The notes under the pieces were generated by a model. The model was not told the origin of the DNA. It did no database searches and was given only the letters and a program-made list of their open reading frames with translations. Below, in pieces: positions 31,002 through 42,399 of a stretch of DNA of 64,000 nucleotides. The position numbers and the translations under genes were made by a program. This stretch comes from Akkermansia muciniphila (lineage in GTDB: Bacteria; Verrucomicrobiota; Verrucomicrobiia; Verrucomicrobiales; Akkermansiaceae): positions 1 to 64,000 of the forward strand of contig CAMCYK010000004.1 in the NCBI GenBank assembly GCA_945883695.1. The letters run 5' to 3'. Numbering within the stretch: the stretch's first letter is position 1; each line of letters opens with the position of its first letter.

Positions 31002-32471
31002 ATGATTCCGCAACGCGCCCTGTTGGCGGCCGTCGCCTCCGCCGCGTGCGTGTCGGCGGCTCCCCCGCAGGAAGAAGACTACTACCGGATGATTTCGATC
31101 CCGCCGCCGGCCGGTGAGGTGATCGAGGCGGGTGGTATCGAGATGCTGCCCGACGGGAGGGTCGCCGTCTGCACCCGCCGGGGTCAGGTCTGGATCGTTG
31201 AGAACGCCAGCTCCCATCCCGCCAAGCCTGCCAAGTGGACCCTGTTCGCCGAGTATCTCCACGAACCGCTCAGCATGGCCTGGAAGGACGGCTGGCTCTA
31301 TGTGGTTCAACGTCCGGAGCTGACCCGCCTGCGGGACGAGGATGGCGACGGCAGGGCCGATCTTTTCGAAACCGTCAGCGACGGGTGGGGCATCAGCGGC
31401 AACTATCACGAATACACGTTTGGTTCGCCCTTCGACAAGGAGGGCAACCTCTGGTGCGTGACGTGTCTCACCGGATCGTTCTCGGGTGAGGCCCTCTACC
31501 GGGGCTGGGTCCTGAGGATTTCGGCCGATGGAAAGCTCACCCCGACCGCGAGCGGGGTGCGCTCGCCGGGCGGTATCGGGTTCAACGCCAAGGGAGATGT
31601 GTTTTACACCGACAACCAGGGTGCGTGGAACGGTTCGAGTTCGCTGAAGTGGGTGAAGCCCGGCTCGTTCCAGGGCAATCCGAACGGCAACATTTACTAC
31701 GAGAACGCCAAGGGTGCCGCCGGCGAACGTCCTGCCGATCCGCCGTATTCGGACAAGGGAAGCCGCATGGAGAAGGAGCGGGCGAATATTCCCGAGCTGG
31801 TTCCGCCCGCGGTGGTGCTGCCCCATAAAAAGGCCGGCCAGTCACCGACCGGGATTGTTCCCGATCTCAGCGGAGGGAAATTCGGTCCCTTCGCGGGTCA
31901 GGTCTTCGTGGGTGACCAAACTCATTCCAAGATCCACCGGGTGTATCTCGAACAGGTGAACGGGTATTATCAGGGCGCGGCATTCCCTTTCCTCAAGGGT
32001 TTCAAGTCCGGCCTGATCGGACTCCGGCTGTCCGATGAAGGCGCGCTTTTCGCCAGCGGAACCGACCGCGGGTGGGGGGCGAGGGGAGGATCGACCCACA
32101 GCTTCGAGCGCGTGAATTGGACCGGGAAGACGCCCTTCGAGATCCATCAGATGCGCGCCCTCGACGACGGCTTCGAACTCACCTTCACCCAACCCGTCGA
32201 CAAGGCGAGCGCCGTCGACGCGTCGTTCAGGATGGAGGCATACACGTATTCCTACGGCAAGGTGTATGGCAGCCCGGAGCTGGACGGGGTCACGCCGAAG
32301 GTCACCGTGAGTTCGGTGGCGGAGGACGGCTTGAGCCTGAGGCTGAAAGTCGAACCGCTGACCAAGGGACATGTGCACGAGATGCACGCCGACGGGCTCA
32401 GGACAAGCGCGGGAGGCCACGGCTTGCTCCATCCCGAAGCGTATTACACGCTGAACGAGATACCGGACTAA
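31002..32471 (+). CDS. Secreted beta-propeller (glucose/sorbosone dehydrogenase/DUF7133-like) protein
   Basis: EDYYRMISIPPPAGEVIEAGGIEMLPDGRVAVCTRRGQVWIVENA...LTRLRDEDGDGRADLFETVSDGWGISGNYHEY. Confidence 0.78.
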   Translation: MIPQRALLAAVASAACVSAAPPQEEDYYRMISIPPPAGEVIEAGGIEMLPDGRVAVCTRRGQVWIVENASSHPAKPAKWTLFAEYLHEPLSMAWKDGWLYVVQRPELTRLRDEDGDGRADLFETVSDGWGISGNYHEYTFGSPFDKEGNLWCVTCLTGSFSGEALYRGWVLRISADGKLTPTASGVRSPGGIGFNAKGDVFYTDNQGAWNGSSSLKWVKPGSFQGNPNGNIYYENAKGAAGERPADPPYSDKGSRMEKERANIPELVPPAVVLPHKKAGQSPTGIVPDLSGGKFGPFAGQVFVGDQTHSKIHRVYLEQVNGYYQGAAFPFLKGFKSGLIGLRLSDEGALFASGTDRGWGARGGSTHSFERVNWTGKTPFEIHQMRALDDGFELTFTQPVDKASAVDASFRMEAYTYSYGKVYGSPELDGVTPKVTVSSVAEDGLSLRLKVEPLTKGHVHEMHADGLRTSAGGHGLLHPEAYYTLNEIPD

Positions 32472-32477
32472 GGCACG

Positions 32478-34517
32478 ATGATCCCGTGTGCTGCTAGAAG
32501 ACTTGCCGCATCGCTGTGGTGCCTGTGGTGCTTCGCGCGGGTGGTGGCCGCCGACCCCGGTTTTGTTCATCCGGGTTTGCTCCACGGTCGGGAGGATCTT
32601 GAACGGATGAAGGCCGCGGTGGCGGCGGGGGAGCAACCCGTCCTCGCGGGCTTTGAAAAATTCCGCGCCTCCCCGGCCTCGCAGGCGACCTATCGGATGA
32701 GGGGCCCTCACCCCGAAGTCGCGCGCAGTCCGAACATCCGGTTTGCGGAATACGACACCGACGCGAATGCCGCCTACCAATGCGCCATCATGTGGAGCCT
32801 CACGGGTGACCGTGCCTTTGCCGAGAAATCCAAGGAGATCATCCGCGCCTGGTCCGGGCGTCTGAAGGTCATCAGCGGTGTGGACGCCGTGCTGATGGCG
32901 GGCCTCGGACCGTTCAAGATGGTCAACGCGGCCGAGATCATCCGTCACACCGGCGCCGGCTGGGACGAGTCGGACATCGCCGCGAGTGAACGGCATTTCC
33001 GCGAGGTGGTGTATCCGGTGATCCGGGATTTCGCGCCGTTCGCGAACGGCAACTGGGACACCGCGGCCATGAAGACGATGATGGCGATCGCGGTTTACTG
33101 CAACGACCGCCCGATGCTGGAGCGCGCGCTGCGCTACCATGTCAACGGACACGGCGACGGCCGGCTCACGCATTACATCATCAACGAGGCGGGCCAGTGC
33201 CAGGAAAGCGGTCGCGACCAGGGGCACGCCCAGTTGGGCCTCGCCCATCTCGGGGATTGCTGTGAAATCGCCTGGACCCAGGGACTCGATCTCTATGGTT
33301 ACGCCGGCAACCGGCTGCTCAAGGGTTTCGAGTACACCGCGAAATACAATCTCGGGGAATCCGTGCCGTTCGTCGAGACCTTGGACCGGACGGGGAAGTA
33401 TCATCATACCAGCATCGGGGAACAGGGGCGCGGCAGCCTGCGGGCGGTCTACGAGCAAATTTACAATCATTACGAGAAGCGCGCCGGAGTGCCGGCGCCG
33501 TTCACCCGGCGCGCGGCGGAGAGCATCCGCCCGGAAGGTCCCGGCACTCCAAGCGCGGATCACGTCGGGTTCGGCACCCTGCTTTTCACTCAAGGGGCAG
33601 CGCGAGGCGAAGCCAGGGAGCCGGCCGTTCCGGCGGCACCGGCGGGATTGATTGGCAAGGGGTCGGGGAGGGGAATCGAGATCACCTGGATCGCCGCGGT
33701 GGGAGCGGAGGATTACACCCTCAGACGCGCGGCGGGAGACGGGGATTACCAGGTCATTGCACGGGATCTGGCGGCGGCGGCATTTACCGACACGGCGGTC
33801 GAGCCCGGCGAAGTTTACCGATATGTCGTCTCCGCCTCGAACCCGGCGGGTGACAGTGCGGATTCCTATCCGCTCTCGATTTGCGCCGGTCTGCCGGACG
33901 GCTGGGAGCATCAGGATATCGGCCCGGTCGAGTTGAAGGGCGGCGCCAGCCATGACGGCGGACAGTTCAAAATTGAAGGAGCGGGTGAGGATCTTGGCGG
34001 GACCGACGATCAGGGGCATTTCGCTTCCAAGGCGCTGGAAGGCGATGGATCGATCATCGCCCGCTTCGTTCCTCAGCCCAGTTCACAGTTCTCCAAGTTC
34101 GGCCTGATGTTGCGTGACGGCAGCGCTCCGGATGCGGCGCATGTCGCCTTGCTGGTGGGCGCCGGGCCGGGACCTGTCGACAAGGAGCGGGGTTGGAGGG
34201 TCAGCCTGGTCTCCCGGGATCGTGCCGCGGCGGCGACCACCGTGAACTACCTCGGGGACAAGCTGCCGGAGCCCGCGGCGACCCACGGCCGGATGACCGG
34301 CTTTCTCTGGATGAAGATCCGGCGGGAAGGTGATGTTTTTTCCGGATCGGTTTCCTTCGACGGGGTGTCATGGACGCCCGCCGGGAGGGCGGAGGTCGCA
34401 TTGCCCGGGAACGCAAGAGGCGGACTGGTGGCCTGCTCGCGGCTGGCAGGAATCACCACGACGGTGATGTTTGATCATGTCGCGGTGAGCTCCGCCGGGC
34501 AGTTGCCGGTGAAATAG
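32478..34517 (+). CDS. Alginate-lyase-family protein with C-terminal FN3-like and DUF1349-like regions
   Basis: FVHPGLLHGREDLERMKAAVAAGEQP...AYQCAIMWSLTGDRAFAEKSKEIIRAWS...FANGNWDTAAMKTMMAIAVYCNDR...ECQESGRDQGHAQLGLAHLGDCCEIAWTQGLDLYGYAGNRLLKGFEYTAKYNLGE (reads QCQESGRDQ in the track). Confidence 0.82.
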   Translation: MIPCAARRLAASLWCLWCFARVVAADPGFVHPGLLHGREDLERMKAAVAAGEQPVLAGFEKFRASPASQATYRMRGPHPEVARSPNIRFAEYDTDANAAYQCAIMWSLTGDRAFAEKSKEIIRAWSGRLKVISGVDAVLMAGLGPFKMVNAAEIIRHTGAGWDESDIAASERHFREVVYPVIRDFAPFANGNWDTAAMKTMMAIAVYCNDRPMLERALRYHVNGHGDGRLTHYIINEAGQCQESGRDQGHAQLGLAHLGDCCEIAWTQGLDLYGYAGNRLLKGFEYTAKYNLGESVPFVETLDRTGKYHHTSIGEQGRGSLRAVYEQIYNHYEKRAGVPAPFTRRAAESIRPEGPGTPSADHVGFGTLLFTQGAARGEAREPAVPAAPAGLIGKGSGRGIEITWIAAVGAEDYTLRRAAGDGDYQVIARDLAAAAFTDTAVEPGEVYRYVVSASNPAGDSADSYPLSICAGLPDGWEHQDIGPVELKGGASHDGGQFKIEGAGEDLGGTDDQGHFASKALEGDGSIIARFVPQPSSQFSKFGLMLRDGSAPDAAHVALLVGAGPGPVDKERGWRVSLVSRDRAAAATTVNYLGDKLPEPAATHGRMTGFLWMKIRREGDVFSGSVSFDGVSWTPAGRAEVALPGNARGGLVACSRLAGITTTVMFDHVAVSSAGQLPVK

Positions 34518-34521
34518 ACTT

Positions 34522-37500
34522 ATGAAAACGATCACAATCTTCCTGAATCTGGCGCTTGTCGCGCTCGCGCCGGTTCATGCCGGCCCGATCGAACTCCGGG
34601 GTGGTGACGTCGTCGCCTTCGCGGGCGGGACGGATCTGGTGCGGATGCAGAAGGACGGCCGGCTGGAAGCCGCGCTGACGAAGAGGTTTCCCGAAGCCCG
34701 GCCGAGGTTCCGCGATCTCGCGTGGGAGGGCGACACGGTCGAGTTCCAGGGCACCGTGCACGGGCGCTGGCGGAGGGATGCGTTTGGCGCGTGGGACGAT
34801 CAACTCAAGCGCGTCGGGGCGACGGTGGTGATCGCGCAGTTCGGGAAAATGGAGTCACTCGCCGGCGAGGCGGGGCTTGCCGCGTTCGTGGAGCGTTACG
34901 GGAAACTGCTGGATGAACTGGGAGCCGGCGGGCGGCGCCTGGTGCTGCTGGAGCCGCGGGGATTCGAATGGGAGATCGCCGGCAACAACCACCTGCCGGA
35001 TTACACGGCGGCGATCCGGAGACTCGCGGAGAAGCGGGAGCTGCCGTTCCTATCACTCGCGGAGATGAAGGAACTTGAGGAATCCGCGCCGGCGGATCTC
35101 GCCGCGGCGGTGAGGGAGAAGCACCGGCTTTGGTATGACTACTGGCGGCCCGCGAACTGGAAATGCCTGTTTGGCGACGATGGAAAGCGGGTCTTCGCCA
35201 ACGCCGCGGAGGGACTGCCTTCGTTCAAACAGGAGTGGGATACCTTCCCGGGCCTGATCGCGGCGGCGGAAGCGATGGTATTGGCGGGCGGGATTCCCAA
35301 ACCAGAGCCCGCCTTGGCCCGCGCGGGCTCGGACGAGGCGGACGTCGCGAAGGAGCTGGCGTCGTTCGAGGTGCTGGACGGTTATGAGGTGAACCTTTTC
35401 GCCGACGAGTCGATGGGGGTGGCCAATCCGCTCTCCGTCCGCTGGGACGCGGACGGGCGGATGTTTGTCGCCTGCTCGGATGTCTACCCGCAGATCGATC
35501 CAGGAGTGATGCCGGATGACAAGGTGATGCTTCTTGAGGACAGCGACGGCGATGGAAAGGCCGAAAAATCCTCGGTCTTCGCACGCGGCTTGAACATCCC
35601 GACCGGCATGGAGGTGGGCTCCGACGGCGTCTATGTCGGCCACAACACGGAGTTGCTGCATTTCGATTGGCAGGGCAAGCGCCGGCTGCTCCTGAGCGGC
35701 TTCGGCAACGGTGACTCGCACCAAACGATCAACAGTTTCACCTGGAGCCCGGATGGCGAACTTTGGTTCGGTCAGGGAGACGGGATCGAGTCGCGCGTCG
35801 AAACCCCGCACGGGGTGTCGTCGCTGTTCCAGGCCGGCGTCTTCCGCTTGCGGCCGGAGACCTTGCGGCTCGAGCCGCTGCTCGACGACGTCATGGGCCC
35901 CGGCAATCCTTGGGGCGTGGTTTTCGACGATTTCGGACAAAGCTTCGTGGTCGATGGCGCGGGCGGGGTTTCCTACCTGACGCCGGGATCGATCCCGGTC
36001 AAGCGGCGGCTCTCCTTGCCCACCATCGGTAAACCCGGCGGGTATTGCGGTGTGGAGGTTCTCGGCGATGGCAGCTTGGCAACCGGCGACTACAAGAAGA
36101 ACCAGGTGACGCGTTTCCGCATGGCGGAGGATGGCGGCGGGTTCAAGGCGGAGTTCATCGAGCCCCTGCTGCGCTCGAAGCACCGCAATTTCCGTCCCAT
36201 CGATGTCAAGCTTGGCCCCGACGGTGCGATCTATGTGGTGGATTGGTACAATCCGATCACCTGCCACCAGGACGATTTTTACCGCCATCCCGAGCGCGAC
36301 AAGACCCATGGCCGCATCTGGCGGGTGGCGAGAAAGGGAGATACGGCAAAGCAAGCGCCCGCGCTGACAAGCGCCGCTGACAGCATGCTGTTAGACGCAT
36401 TGAAATCCCCGAGCCGCTGGACGCGAACCAAGGCAAAGCAGGTGCTCGCGACCCGCGGCCTCAAGCAGCTGCCTGAAGCGGTCCGCCAGTGGGAGGGACG
36501 CGACTTGTTGGAGTCGGTCAGCCTGGCCGTTTGGTGCGGGCTGGAAGATCCGGGCCTGCTGGAGCGGCTGTTTGCATCCACCGATCCCCGCTGCCGTGCC
36601 TATGCGGCCCGCGTCGCCGGGAAATGGGGGCGATTCGACCTGCTGGAACTCGCGGCGAAGGACGGCCATCCGCGCGTCCGGATGGAGGCGGTGCTGGCGG
36701 CAGGACAGATCCCCGAGGCCCGCTCGATTCTGATCGTTGCCACGGCGGCGGAGCGGCCGCGCGACCCATGGGTCGAGTATGCGTTCAAGCAGGCTGTGCA
36801 TCATTTGAAGGCGCGGTGGCCGGATGCCTTCCGGCGCGGCGAGCTGGATTTCGGCGAGCGGCAGAAAGGACTGGTGGAGATCCTGAGGCAGCCGGATTCC
36901 AAGGACTTGCTGGGAGACATCCGCAGGATGCTCACGGGCAGCGGGCTGGATGACGCGGCCCGGGCGGCGCTCACGGAAGCTTTGGCCGCGGCCGGCAGCG
37001 GGGACGACCTGCGCTTCGCGCTGGAACTGAAACCCGCCCGTGCGGCGGTCCTCGGTGCCCTGGCGAAACGCGGCAAGCCGGACTTCGACGTGCGCCCGGC
37101 GGTGCTGGCGGCGGTCATGGATGACGACCCTGAGATCGCGGCGGCGGGGATGGACCTGGCGGCCAGTTGGAAGGTCGCGGAGGCCGGCGCGCGAGCGTTG
37201 GAAGCCGCCTCGGACGCCGCCGCGCCGGCCTCGCTGCGGGCGAACGCGATCCGCGCCCTCGGGGCCCTGGGTGGTGCGGATGCGGAGAGCCGCCTGCTTG
37301 AGATCACCCTGCGAGCCGGCGATCCGCTCCAAGTCGGCGCGCTGAAGGCGTTGTTTGCCGTCTCGCGCGAGGCGGCTGCCGATGCCGCGTTGAAGATCCT
37401 GCTGCAGAGCGAGCAGCTTCCTTTGAGCCGCGACGTTTTCAAGGTCGTCGCCGAGAGCGCGGGCTCCCCGGACTTGCTGGCCGGGCGCCTGGAGATCGCA

Positions 37501-38730
37501 CAAGTGAGCCCGGAGCAAGGCGAGCGGCTCCGCGCCGCCTGGATCGCCGCCGGTGTCGTGCACGAGCGATTGGCCGCCGGGATCGACCGGGCCGCCGGAG
37601 TGACGATGGCTGGCTTCGAATACAGCCAGGGCTTGGTCGATGAGCTGGTCGCCGCGGCCCGAGCGGGTGATCCCGCCAAGGGCCGGGCGATCTACCACTC
37701 CGCCAGCGTGGGCTGTGCCGCCTGTCACAGGATCGGCGACTCCGGCGGGATCATGGGCCCGGATCTTTCGGCCGTCGGCAGCGGCGTGTCCGCGGAGCGC
37801 ATTGTCACCGAGGTCCTGTGGCCGGAGCGGCAGGTGAAGGATGGCTTCTCGCTCACCCGCCTCACCCTGAAGGACGGCAGCGTGATTCAAGGTTATCCGC
37901 AGCAAAGCCGCGATGAAAAGCAGCTCCTGCTGCGTGACTTCGCCACGGGCCAGACCCGCGGAATTCCGGCCGGTGAAATCGTCGGGCGCGAGGAACTCGG
38001 CAGCCTGATGCCGCCCACCGCGCGGAACCTGTCGCGGGGGGAACAGGCGGATCTGCTGGGCTATCTGATCACTCTGCAGGGCAAGCCGGCGGACGACCCA
38101 GGGTTTGAGGCGATCTTCGACGGCAAGACGCTTTCTGGTTGGCACACGCTCCCCGCCAACACCGCGAACGACTGGGTGGTGCGCGACGGAATCATCGCCG
38201 GCACCGGCAGCCAGGACCGCCAATCCTTTCTGGTGTGGAAGGAGCAGGATCTCACGGACTTCGAACTTGAGCTGAAATACCGGCTGCCGGCCGGCGGGAA
38301 CACCGGGGTCGAGATCCGGGCGCAGCCCGATCCCAGCGGCAAGCGGACCTTGATCGGTTATCACGCGGATATCGGACACGCCGCAATCGGTGATGCGGTT
38401 CTTGGTGCCTGGGATTTTCATTTCGCGGGCCGCGAGGAATATTCCTGCAAACGCGGCGTGCGTTTGATGATCGATGAAAACGGGAAAACCAGCCGCGCGG
38501 CGATCGAGGATCCGTTCGTTCCCGCGGACATCCGCGAGCGCGACTGGAACCAGATCCGGGTGGTGGCGAAGGGACGGAACTTCACGTTTTTCATCAACGG
38601 GAAGCTGGCCTCGGAATTCACGGACAACGCGAAGGCCGGTCGTTTCGATTCCGGCGGAATCGCGCTGCAAATCCACGACAAGGGAATGAAGGTCGAATTC
38701 AAGGACATACAACTCAAGAAACTCAAGTGA
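34522..38730 (+). CDS. Multidomain PVC-type haem-binding protein: SGNH-like N-terminus, beta-propeller, HEAT repeats, cytochrome c, DUF1080-like C-terminus
   Basis: [21 protein letters not shown]...; [96 protein letters not shown]...VEIRAQPDP. Confidence 0.88.
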   Translation: MKTITIFLNLALVALAPVHAGPIELRGGDVVAFAGGTDLVRMQKDGRLEAALTKRFPEARPRFRDLAWEGDTVEFQGTVHGRWRRDAFGAWDDQLKRVGATVVIAQFGKMESLAGEAGLAAFVERYGKLLDELGAGGRRLVLLEPRGFEWEIAGNNHLPDYTAAIRRLAEKRELPFLSLAEMKELEESAPADLAAAVREKHRLWYDYWRPANWKCLFGDDGKRVFANAAEGLPSFKQEWDTFPGLIAAAEAMVLAGGIPKPEPALARAGSDEADVAKELASFEVLDGYEVNLFADESMGVANPLSVRWDADGRMFVACSDVYPQIDPGVMPDDKVMLLEDSDGDGKAEKSSVFARGLNIPTGMEVGSDGVYVGHNTELLHFDWQGKRRLLLSGFGNGDSHQTINSFTWSPDGELWFGQGDGIESRVETPHGVSSLFQAGVFRLRPETLRLEPLLDDVMGPGNPWGVVFDDFGQSFVVDGAGGVSYLTPGSIPVKRRLSLPTIGKPGGYCGVEVLGDGSLATGDYKKNQVTRFRMAEDGGGFKAEFIEPLLRSKHRNFRPIDVKLGPDGAIYVVDWYNPITCHQDDFYRHPERDKTHGRIWRVARKGDTAKQAPALTSAADSMLLDALKSPSRWTRTKAKQVLATRGLKQLPEAVRQWEGRDLLESVSLAVWCGLEDPGLLERLFASTDPRCRAYAARVAGKWGRFDLLELAAKDGHPRVRMEAVLAAGQIPEARSILIVATAAERPRDPWVEYAFKQAVHHLKARWPDAFRRGELDFGERQKGLVEILRQPDSKDLLGDIRRMLTGSGLDDAARAALTEALAAAGSGDDLRFALELKPARAAVLGALAKRGKPDFDVRPAVLAAVMDDDPEIAAAGMDLAASWKVAEAGARALEAASDAAAPASLRANAIRALGALGGADAESRLLEITLRAGDPLQVGALKALFAVSREAAADAALKILLQSEQLPLSRDVFKVVAESAGSPDLLAGRLEIAQVSPEQGERLRAAWIAAGVVHERLAAGIDRAAGVTMAGFEYSQGLVDELVAAARAGDPAKGRAIYHSASVGCAACHRIGDSGGIMGPDLSAVGSGVSAERIVTEVLWPERQVKDGFSLTRLTLKDGSVIQGYPQQSRDEKQLLLRDFATGQTRGIPAGEIVGREELGSLMPPTARNLSRGEQADLLGYLITLQGKPADDPGFEAIFDGKTLSGWHTLPANTANDWVVRDGIIAGTGSQDRQSFLVWKEQDLTDFELELKYRLPAGGNTGVEIRAQPDPSGKRTLIGYHADIGHAAIGDAVLGAWDFHFAGREEYSCKRGVRLMIDENGKTSRAAIEDPFVPADIRERDWNQIRVVAKGRNFTFFINGKLASEFTDNAKAGRFDSGGIALQIHDKGMKVEFKDIQLKKLK

Positions 38731-39938
38731 TCATGAATCCTATTTTTGAACGTGCGGCGGGTGTGCGGTCGTCCGGGCGGATCGGTGCGCTTTCCATTCT
38801 TCTTTCCATCATCCCGTTCGCCCATGCCGAAGAGAAACCCGACCTGCCGCTGGTCGATCTTTCGGACCAGAAGGAGCGCCAGGTCATCGTTGCCGCCGGA
38901 ACCGAGCAGATCTATCAGGGTCACCCGACCACCGTCCTGATGCCGGACGGCAAGAAGATCTTTTGCGTTTGGTGCATCAACCACGGCGGGCCCGCCGGAC
39001 CGATGGCGCGCAGCGATGACGGAGGGCTCACATGGACCCGCATGGACGATCAATTGCCGGAGGGGTTCAAGACCCACCAGAACTGCCCGAGCATCTACCG
39101 CATGACCGATCCGGCCGGCAAAGAGCGGCTGTGGGTTTTTTCCGCCGCCAGGAATAACCGCCAAGGTCCGGGGATGCCCAGCATCATGAGCGAGGATGGC
39201 GGGAAGAGCTGGAAGGAGATGCCCCCGCTCGGCTTTCCCTGTGTCATGACATTCAGCAGCATCGTGAGGCTCAAGGACGGCCGCTACCTCGGTCTCTATC
39301 ACAAAGGTCCCGACGGAGCCGACAAGGCACCGCTCGAGGTTCTGCAAACGATCACCGCGGACGGCGGCTTCACGTGGAGCGCTCCGGTGGTGGTCGCTGC
39401 CGTCGATGGCAAGAACCCTTGCGAGCCTTTCGTCTTCCGCAGCCCCGATGGCGCGGAGCTGTGCTGCCTGATGCGGGAGAACACCCACAAGGGCCGCAGC
39501 CTCGTCATGTTCAGCCGCGACGAGGGCCTGACCTGGACGAGGCCCGCCGACACGCCGTGGGGTCTCACCGGCGACCGCCATGTCGGAGGATACACGCGGG
39601 ATGGCCGGTTGGTGATCGCTTTCCGCGACCAGGCGATCAACAGCCCGAGCAAGGACCACTTCGTGGCCTGGGTCGGCACCTACGAGGATATCCAGCGGTC
39701 CCGGCCCGGACAGTACCGGATCAAGCTCCTCCATAGCCATGCGGGCCGCGACTGCGGATACCCGGGCGTGGAGTTCCTCCCCGAAGGCACCATCGTCGCC
39801 ACGACTTATATCAAGTACGCGCCCGGCAAGGCGAAACACTCGGTGGTCAGCGTGCGTTTCGATATTGCCACCACGGATGGCATGGCGGACCGCGGCGGCG
39901 AAGCCAGAGCGCCGGGCGTGTTGGAGAATCCGCGGTAG
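38727..39938 (+). CDS. Sialidase/BNR-repeat family secreted protein
   Basis: [72 protein letters not shown] Asp-box-like repeats. Confidence 0.82.
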   Translation: MIMNPIFERAAGVRSSGRIGALSILLSIIPFAHAEEKPDLPLVDLSDQKERQVIVAAGTEQIYQGHPTTVLMPDGKKIFCVWCINHGGPAGPMARSDDGGLTWTRMDDQLPEGFKTHQNCPSIYRMTDPAGKERLWVFSAARNNRQGPGMPSIMSEDGGKSWKEMPPLGFPCVMTFSSIVRLKDGRYLGLYHKGPDGADKAPLEVLQTITADGGFTWSAPVVVAAVDGKNPCEPFVFRSPDGAELCCLMRENTHKGRSLVMFSRDEGLTWTRPADTPWGLTGDRHVGGYTRDGRLVIAFRDQAINSPSKDHFVAWVGTYEDIQRSRPGQYRIKLLHSHAGRDCGYPGVEFLPEGTIVATTYIKYAPGKAKHSVVSVRFDIATTDGMADRGGEARAPGVLENPR

Positions 39939-39964
39939 TATCAGCGCCGGCCACCCCAATCGGA

Positions 39965-42385
39965 ATGTCGCACACCACGAAACATCGGGTCTTCCTCTGG
40001 TCCATCACGTCGTTGGGAATCCGCGCCGGCCTGCTGGCGGCGGCGCTGCTGACGCTTGTTGCCGTGCCCGGGATCGGGGTGGCTCAAGCCCCGCTCCTCG
40101 ATCAGCATCATTTCGGCAATTCGCTCCCGACGGGTGGCATCGAACTTGGCGCGGGTCCGCAAGAGCTTGGATTGGAGGCGCCGTTCATCCGGTTTTCCAA
40201 GGACGACCAGCACGTCGATTTCCAGCTGGGATGCCATCCGGATCAGCAGACTTATTTCACGGTCAAGGTGTGGGGGAGTTCAGGATCCGGGGGGCGGCCG
40301 GGCAGCTCGCTCTTGCTGCGCGACCCCGAACAGGGCGACGCGCCTTTCGATCCCGTCGCGCGGCAGGACGGTGCCCTGAACCCCAGCCACCATCCCCGCA
40401 CGGGCGAGATCGTGAGGCAGTTGGAGGCCAAGGCGTTCCCGGGCCGCTTCTACTACGCGACCTACCCCATCCCGCTCGAGATGACCCGCGGGCGTTCCAC
40501 CGTGCGGCTCCGGCTTCTCTACAAGGGGGGCGCGCCGGGGCTGGATGTCTACCGGGTTTACACGCATCTCGAGCCGTTCTTCGAAGTGCCGGAAAGCGAG
40601 GTTCAGGGCAAGCCCTTCGAGCTCGGGCCAGCGCGGCAGGGCAAGGAGGCGCCGGCGGGCGAGCGCCATGAACACTGGAAGAACCAGGCCAACGCCGGCT
40701 TTCGCAAGGCCAGGGAGTTCCAGTTGTTCGGGGAGCGGTGGGAGAAAGCGCAAGCGGAAGTCCCGTCCTGGGCCAAGGGCGTGCTGCTGGGCCGCGGGAG
40801 CGGTTCCTTGAAGCCCGGCGGCCCCTACGGCGAAGACCATGAGGTGCTGAAGGAAGAGATCAAACGCTGGGGCGGTCACTACATCCGTCAGGGCGATTCC
40901 CAGATGCTCGCGTTGCGATTCATCGAGGTGTTCGCACATGCCTATGATGAGGAATGGTCCGATTTCCATCAGGACCGGGAGATGTTGGAACGGATTGTCG
41001 CGGCGTTCGATTTCTACTGCCGCGCCCAAGGCAACAGCGGCGGATTCATGGGGCGGCCGCTGCCGGGCAAGGATGTCAACTGGCCGACCTGGCTGGGAGG
41101 TCCGGTGCGGAGCGATTTCAGTCCCGGCCTGGAAGTGGGCCAGCGATTCTTTTGGGACGGGTTCGGCAGGGTGCTGCCGGACCTCGACAAGGGGGGCTTG
41201 CTGGAAGTGTCCATCGATGACGATCTGGACCCGGGGACGCCGGAGCTGAGTCGGCGCGAAGCCTACACCCGGATGGCGCGGCGCAGCTTCGACCTTTACT
41301 CCAAGCAAGTCCCGCAGTGTTCGATCGCCAACCAGATGATCCACAATTTCCTGGCGCTGAATGCGGTTCACAAGGCGCTCAAGCACTTGGATCCGGCGAA
41401 CGCGGGCGCGGACGCCGGGCGGGCGAATGAACTGGCGGAGATCGCCGTGGGAATCCGCCGGAATCCCGTGTGGAACAGCTATTCCTACTCGCCGGACGGG
41501 ATGCCGCTGGAAGACGGCTACGACGCCAACTACGGCAAGGGCGGCTTGCAACTGGCCGAGGTGGCCGAGTTGACGCGCTTTCCACGGATCGAGCGGAAGG
41601 CCCGCCTGGGACTGGATTCCTATGCCCACTTCGTCTATCTGAGCAATGACTCCGAGGGATACCGGACATTGCGCAACGTGGAATGGATCAGCGCGCGGAT
41701 CATGCGGGGGGTGCCGGGGCATGAGCGATATTTCCTTTCGAAGTTCGCCGCCAGGGAACTTCAAGTGCCCGCCGCGATCCGCTACTTCGAACTTCAGGAG
41801 GAACATGGCCGCGGCCATGACAAGCTGGAGAGCCTCGACTTCCGATCGGCGGGAGGCCTGTGGGATCGGGTGATGGAGGCGGTTGCCAAGGCGAATGACG
41901 CCCTTGATGACCGCGGTTCCGCCCTGCCGGCCACCGACTACCGTCTTCCGGACGAGAGGGGGGAGGACAGTGCCTTCGTGGACGAATACCTGGGGCTGGT
42001 GGCCTTGCGGCACGGGGATGCCAGACTGTTCGCGTCGCTGAATTGGGAAAGCCGGATGGGCCGGGATTGGGCGAAGGGGACGGCGAACCACGTCGTCCGG
42101 CTCAAGTTCACCACGCCGACCATCCAGCGTCTGGTCACGGCCAACTGCGTGGACAGCCCGGATGGCGCGCTGGGTCTGAACACCCTGCGTTACGGTCCTT
42201 ATCTCATCGTGTTGAACGCCTCCGAAGAGAAGGCATTCCGCTACGCGGTTCCCGCGGACATGCGGGGCAAACCCGCGATCGACCTGCTGACCGGAGGGCA
42301 GGCGGACCTCGATGCCTCGGGCATGCTTGCCCCCATGTCATCACGGGTTTTCGTGCTCGCCAAGGGTGGGGCCGTTCCGCGCTGA
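39965..42385 (+). CDS. Secreted 806-aa protein of unrecognised family, possibly alpha-helical toroid lyase/hydrolase
   Basis: N-terminal signal/TM; helical stretches ...WGGHYIRQGDSQMLALRFIEVFAHAYDEEWSDFHQDREMLERIVAAFDFYCRAQGNSGGFMG...; last gene of the co-directional polysaccharide operon. Confidence 0.6.
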   Translation: MSHTTKHRVFLWSITSLGIRAGLLAAALLTLVAVPGIGVAQAPLLDQHHFGNSLPTGGIELGAGPQELGLEAPFIRFSKDDQHVDFQLGCHPDQQTYFTVKVWGSSGSGGRPGSSLLLRDPEQGDAPFDPVARQDGALNPSHHPRTGEIVRQLEAKAFPGRFYYATYPIPLEMTRGRSTVRLRLLYKGGAPGLDVYRVYTHLEPFFEVPESEVQGKPFELGPARQGKEAPAGERHEHWKNQANAGFRKAREFQLFGERWEKAQAEVPSWAKGVLLGRGSGSLKPGGPYGEDHEVLKEEIKRWGGHYIRQGDSQMLALRFIEVFAHAYDEEWSDFHQDREMLERIVAAFDFYCRAQGNSGGFMGRPLPGKDVNWPTWLGGPVRSDFSPGLEVGQRFFWDGFGRVLPDLDKGGLLEVSIDDDLDPGTPELSRREAYTRMARRSFDLYSKQVPQCSIANQMIHNFLALNAVHKALKHLDPANAGADAGRANELAEIAVGIRRNPVWNSYSYSPDGMPLEDGYDANYGKGGLQLAEVAELTRFPRIERKARLGLDSYAHFVYLSNDSEGYRTLRNVEWISARIMRGVPGHERYFLSKFAARELQVPAAIRYFELQEEHGRGHDKLESLDFRSAGGLWDRVMEAVAKANDALDDRGSALPATDYRLPDERGEDSAFVDEYLGLVALRHGDARLFASLNWESRMGRDWAKGTANHVVRLKFTTPTIQRLVTANCVDSPDGALGLNTLRYGPYLIVLNASEEKAFRYAVPADMRGKPAIDLLTGGQADLDASGMLAPMSSRVFVLAKGGAVPR

Positions 42386-42399
42386 GAGCCCCGGCGGCA

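Noticed and set aside
36391-38712. 773-aa minus-strand ORF
   Set aside because: Antisense to the 1402-aa multidomain gene; composition typical of GC-driven open frames.
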